A DNA stretch of 64,000 nt from Echinococcus granulosus (lineage: Eukaryota; Platyhelminthes; Cestoda; Cyclophyllidea; Taeniidae): NCBI RefSeq assembly GCF_000524195.1, contig NW_020170381.1:2834714-2898713 (forward strand), in the 5' to 3' direction. Position numbers and translations under genes: made by a program. Under the pieces are notes generated by a model. The model had not been told where the DNA came from, searched no databases, and saw nothing but the letters and a program-made list of their open reading frames with translations. Shown piece after piece: positions 63,798 through 64,000 of this stretch (positions are counted from its first letter, which is position 1; every line of letters begins with the position of its first letter).

Positions 63798-64000
63798 AGC
63801 GCTGCGAGACTTCTTCGAAGACGAAAGAGGACATAATAATTGGATAGATGTATTTTTGGCATACAGTAAGGCTTAGGGCGACTGGCATGACCTGGAGGCC
63901 AGCCCACCCGGCGGAGGCATAACTGCAGGACCTTTGATTGACTCCTTTACCAACACCGAGAGTTAAACAAACAGTCAACGTATTACAATAGTAATTGTAT
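63798..64000 (-). repeat. Dispersed repeat, copy D (cut by window edge)
   Basis: The 3' portion of the same family on the minus strand, containing ggcctccaggtcatgccagt and ctctcggtgttggtaaagga. Its 3' end lies within about 60 bp of the 5' end of copy B, so the two are nearly head to tail. Confidence 0.65.

Overview
The window is nuclear DNA of an animal, most likely a flatworm and probably a tapeworm. Its genes have many exons, and all three recognisable products are animal families: a glypican, a novel-class protein kinase C and a KIF26-type kinesin. Intron sizes fall into very short groups (34 and 35 nt; 70, 73, 73, 77 and 84 nt) beside kilobase introns. From memory, tapeworm introns are bimodal with modes near 36 and 73 nt, which is the main reason for that placement. 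No bacterial, viral or organelle genes were seen.

Layout. On the minus strand, 103-4035 carries the N-terminal half of a glypican (five exons); the rest lies beyond the left edge. About 2.4 kb separates it from a divergent plus-strand gene at 6450-18592. That gene is a complete nine-exon PKC of the epsilon/eta class, 825 residues: C2, pseudosubstrate, C1A, C1B, kinase and AGC tail. Convergent with it, 2.3 kb further on, a large minus-strand KIF26 gene runs from about 44155 (or 39643) down to 20855 in 13 or 14 exons. All its splice phases agree, giving about 1,517 residues if the outermost exon is included. From about 44.2 kb to the right edge I found no convincing gene. That 20 kb is AT-rich and holds a dispersed repeat family (four copies at 55.0-64.0 kb), simple repeats and a few doubtful ORFs.

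How the genes relate. They are separate eukaryotic transcription units, not an operon. Glypicans shape Wnt, Hedgehog and FGF signals at the cell surface. Novel PKCs respond to diacylglycerol at membranes. KIF26 proteins are non-motile kinesins that work on microtubules downstream of growth-factor and Wnt5a-Ror signals. A functional link from their proximity would be speculation.

Most worth a second look: the KIF26 motor has lost P-loop and switch-II residues; it carries a lineage-looking Cys/His cluster in its tail; and its last intron donor overlaps a stop codon, so two C-termini are possible. The PKC has a degenerate C1A domain, an Asp in place of the hydrophobic-motif phosphosite and a long C-terminal extension. 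The glypican and PKC start codons both sit just after strong splice acceptors, so the 5' end of each mRNA probably comes from a distant exon or a spliced leader.
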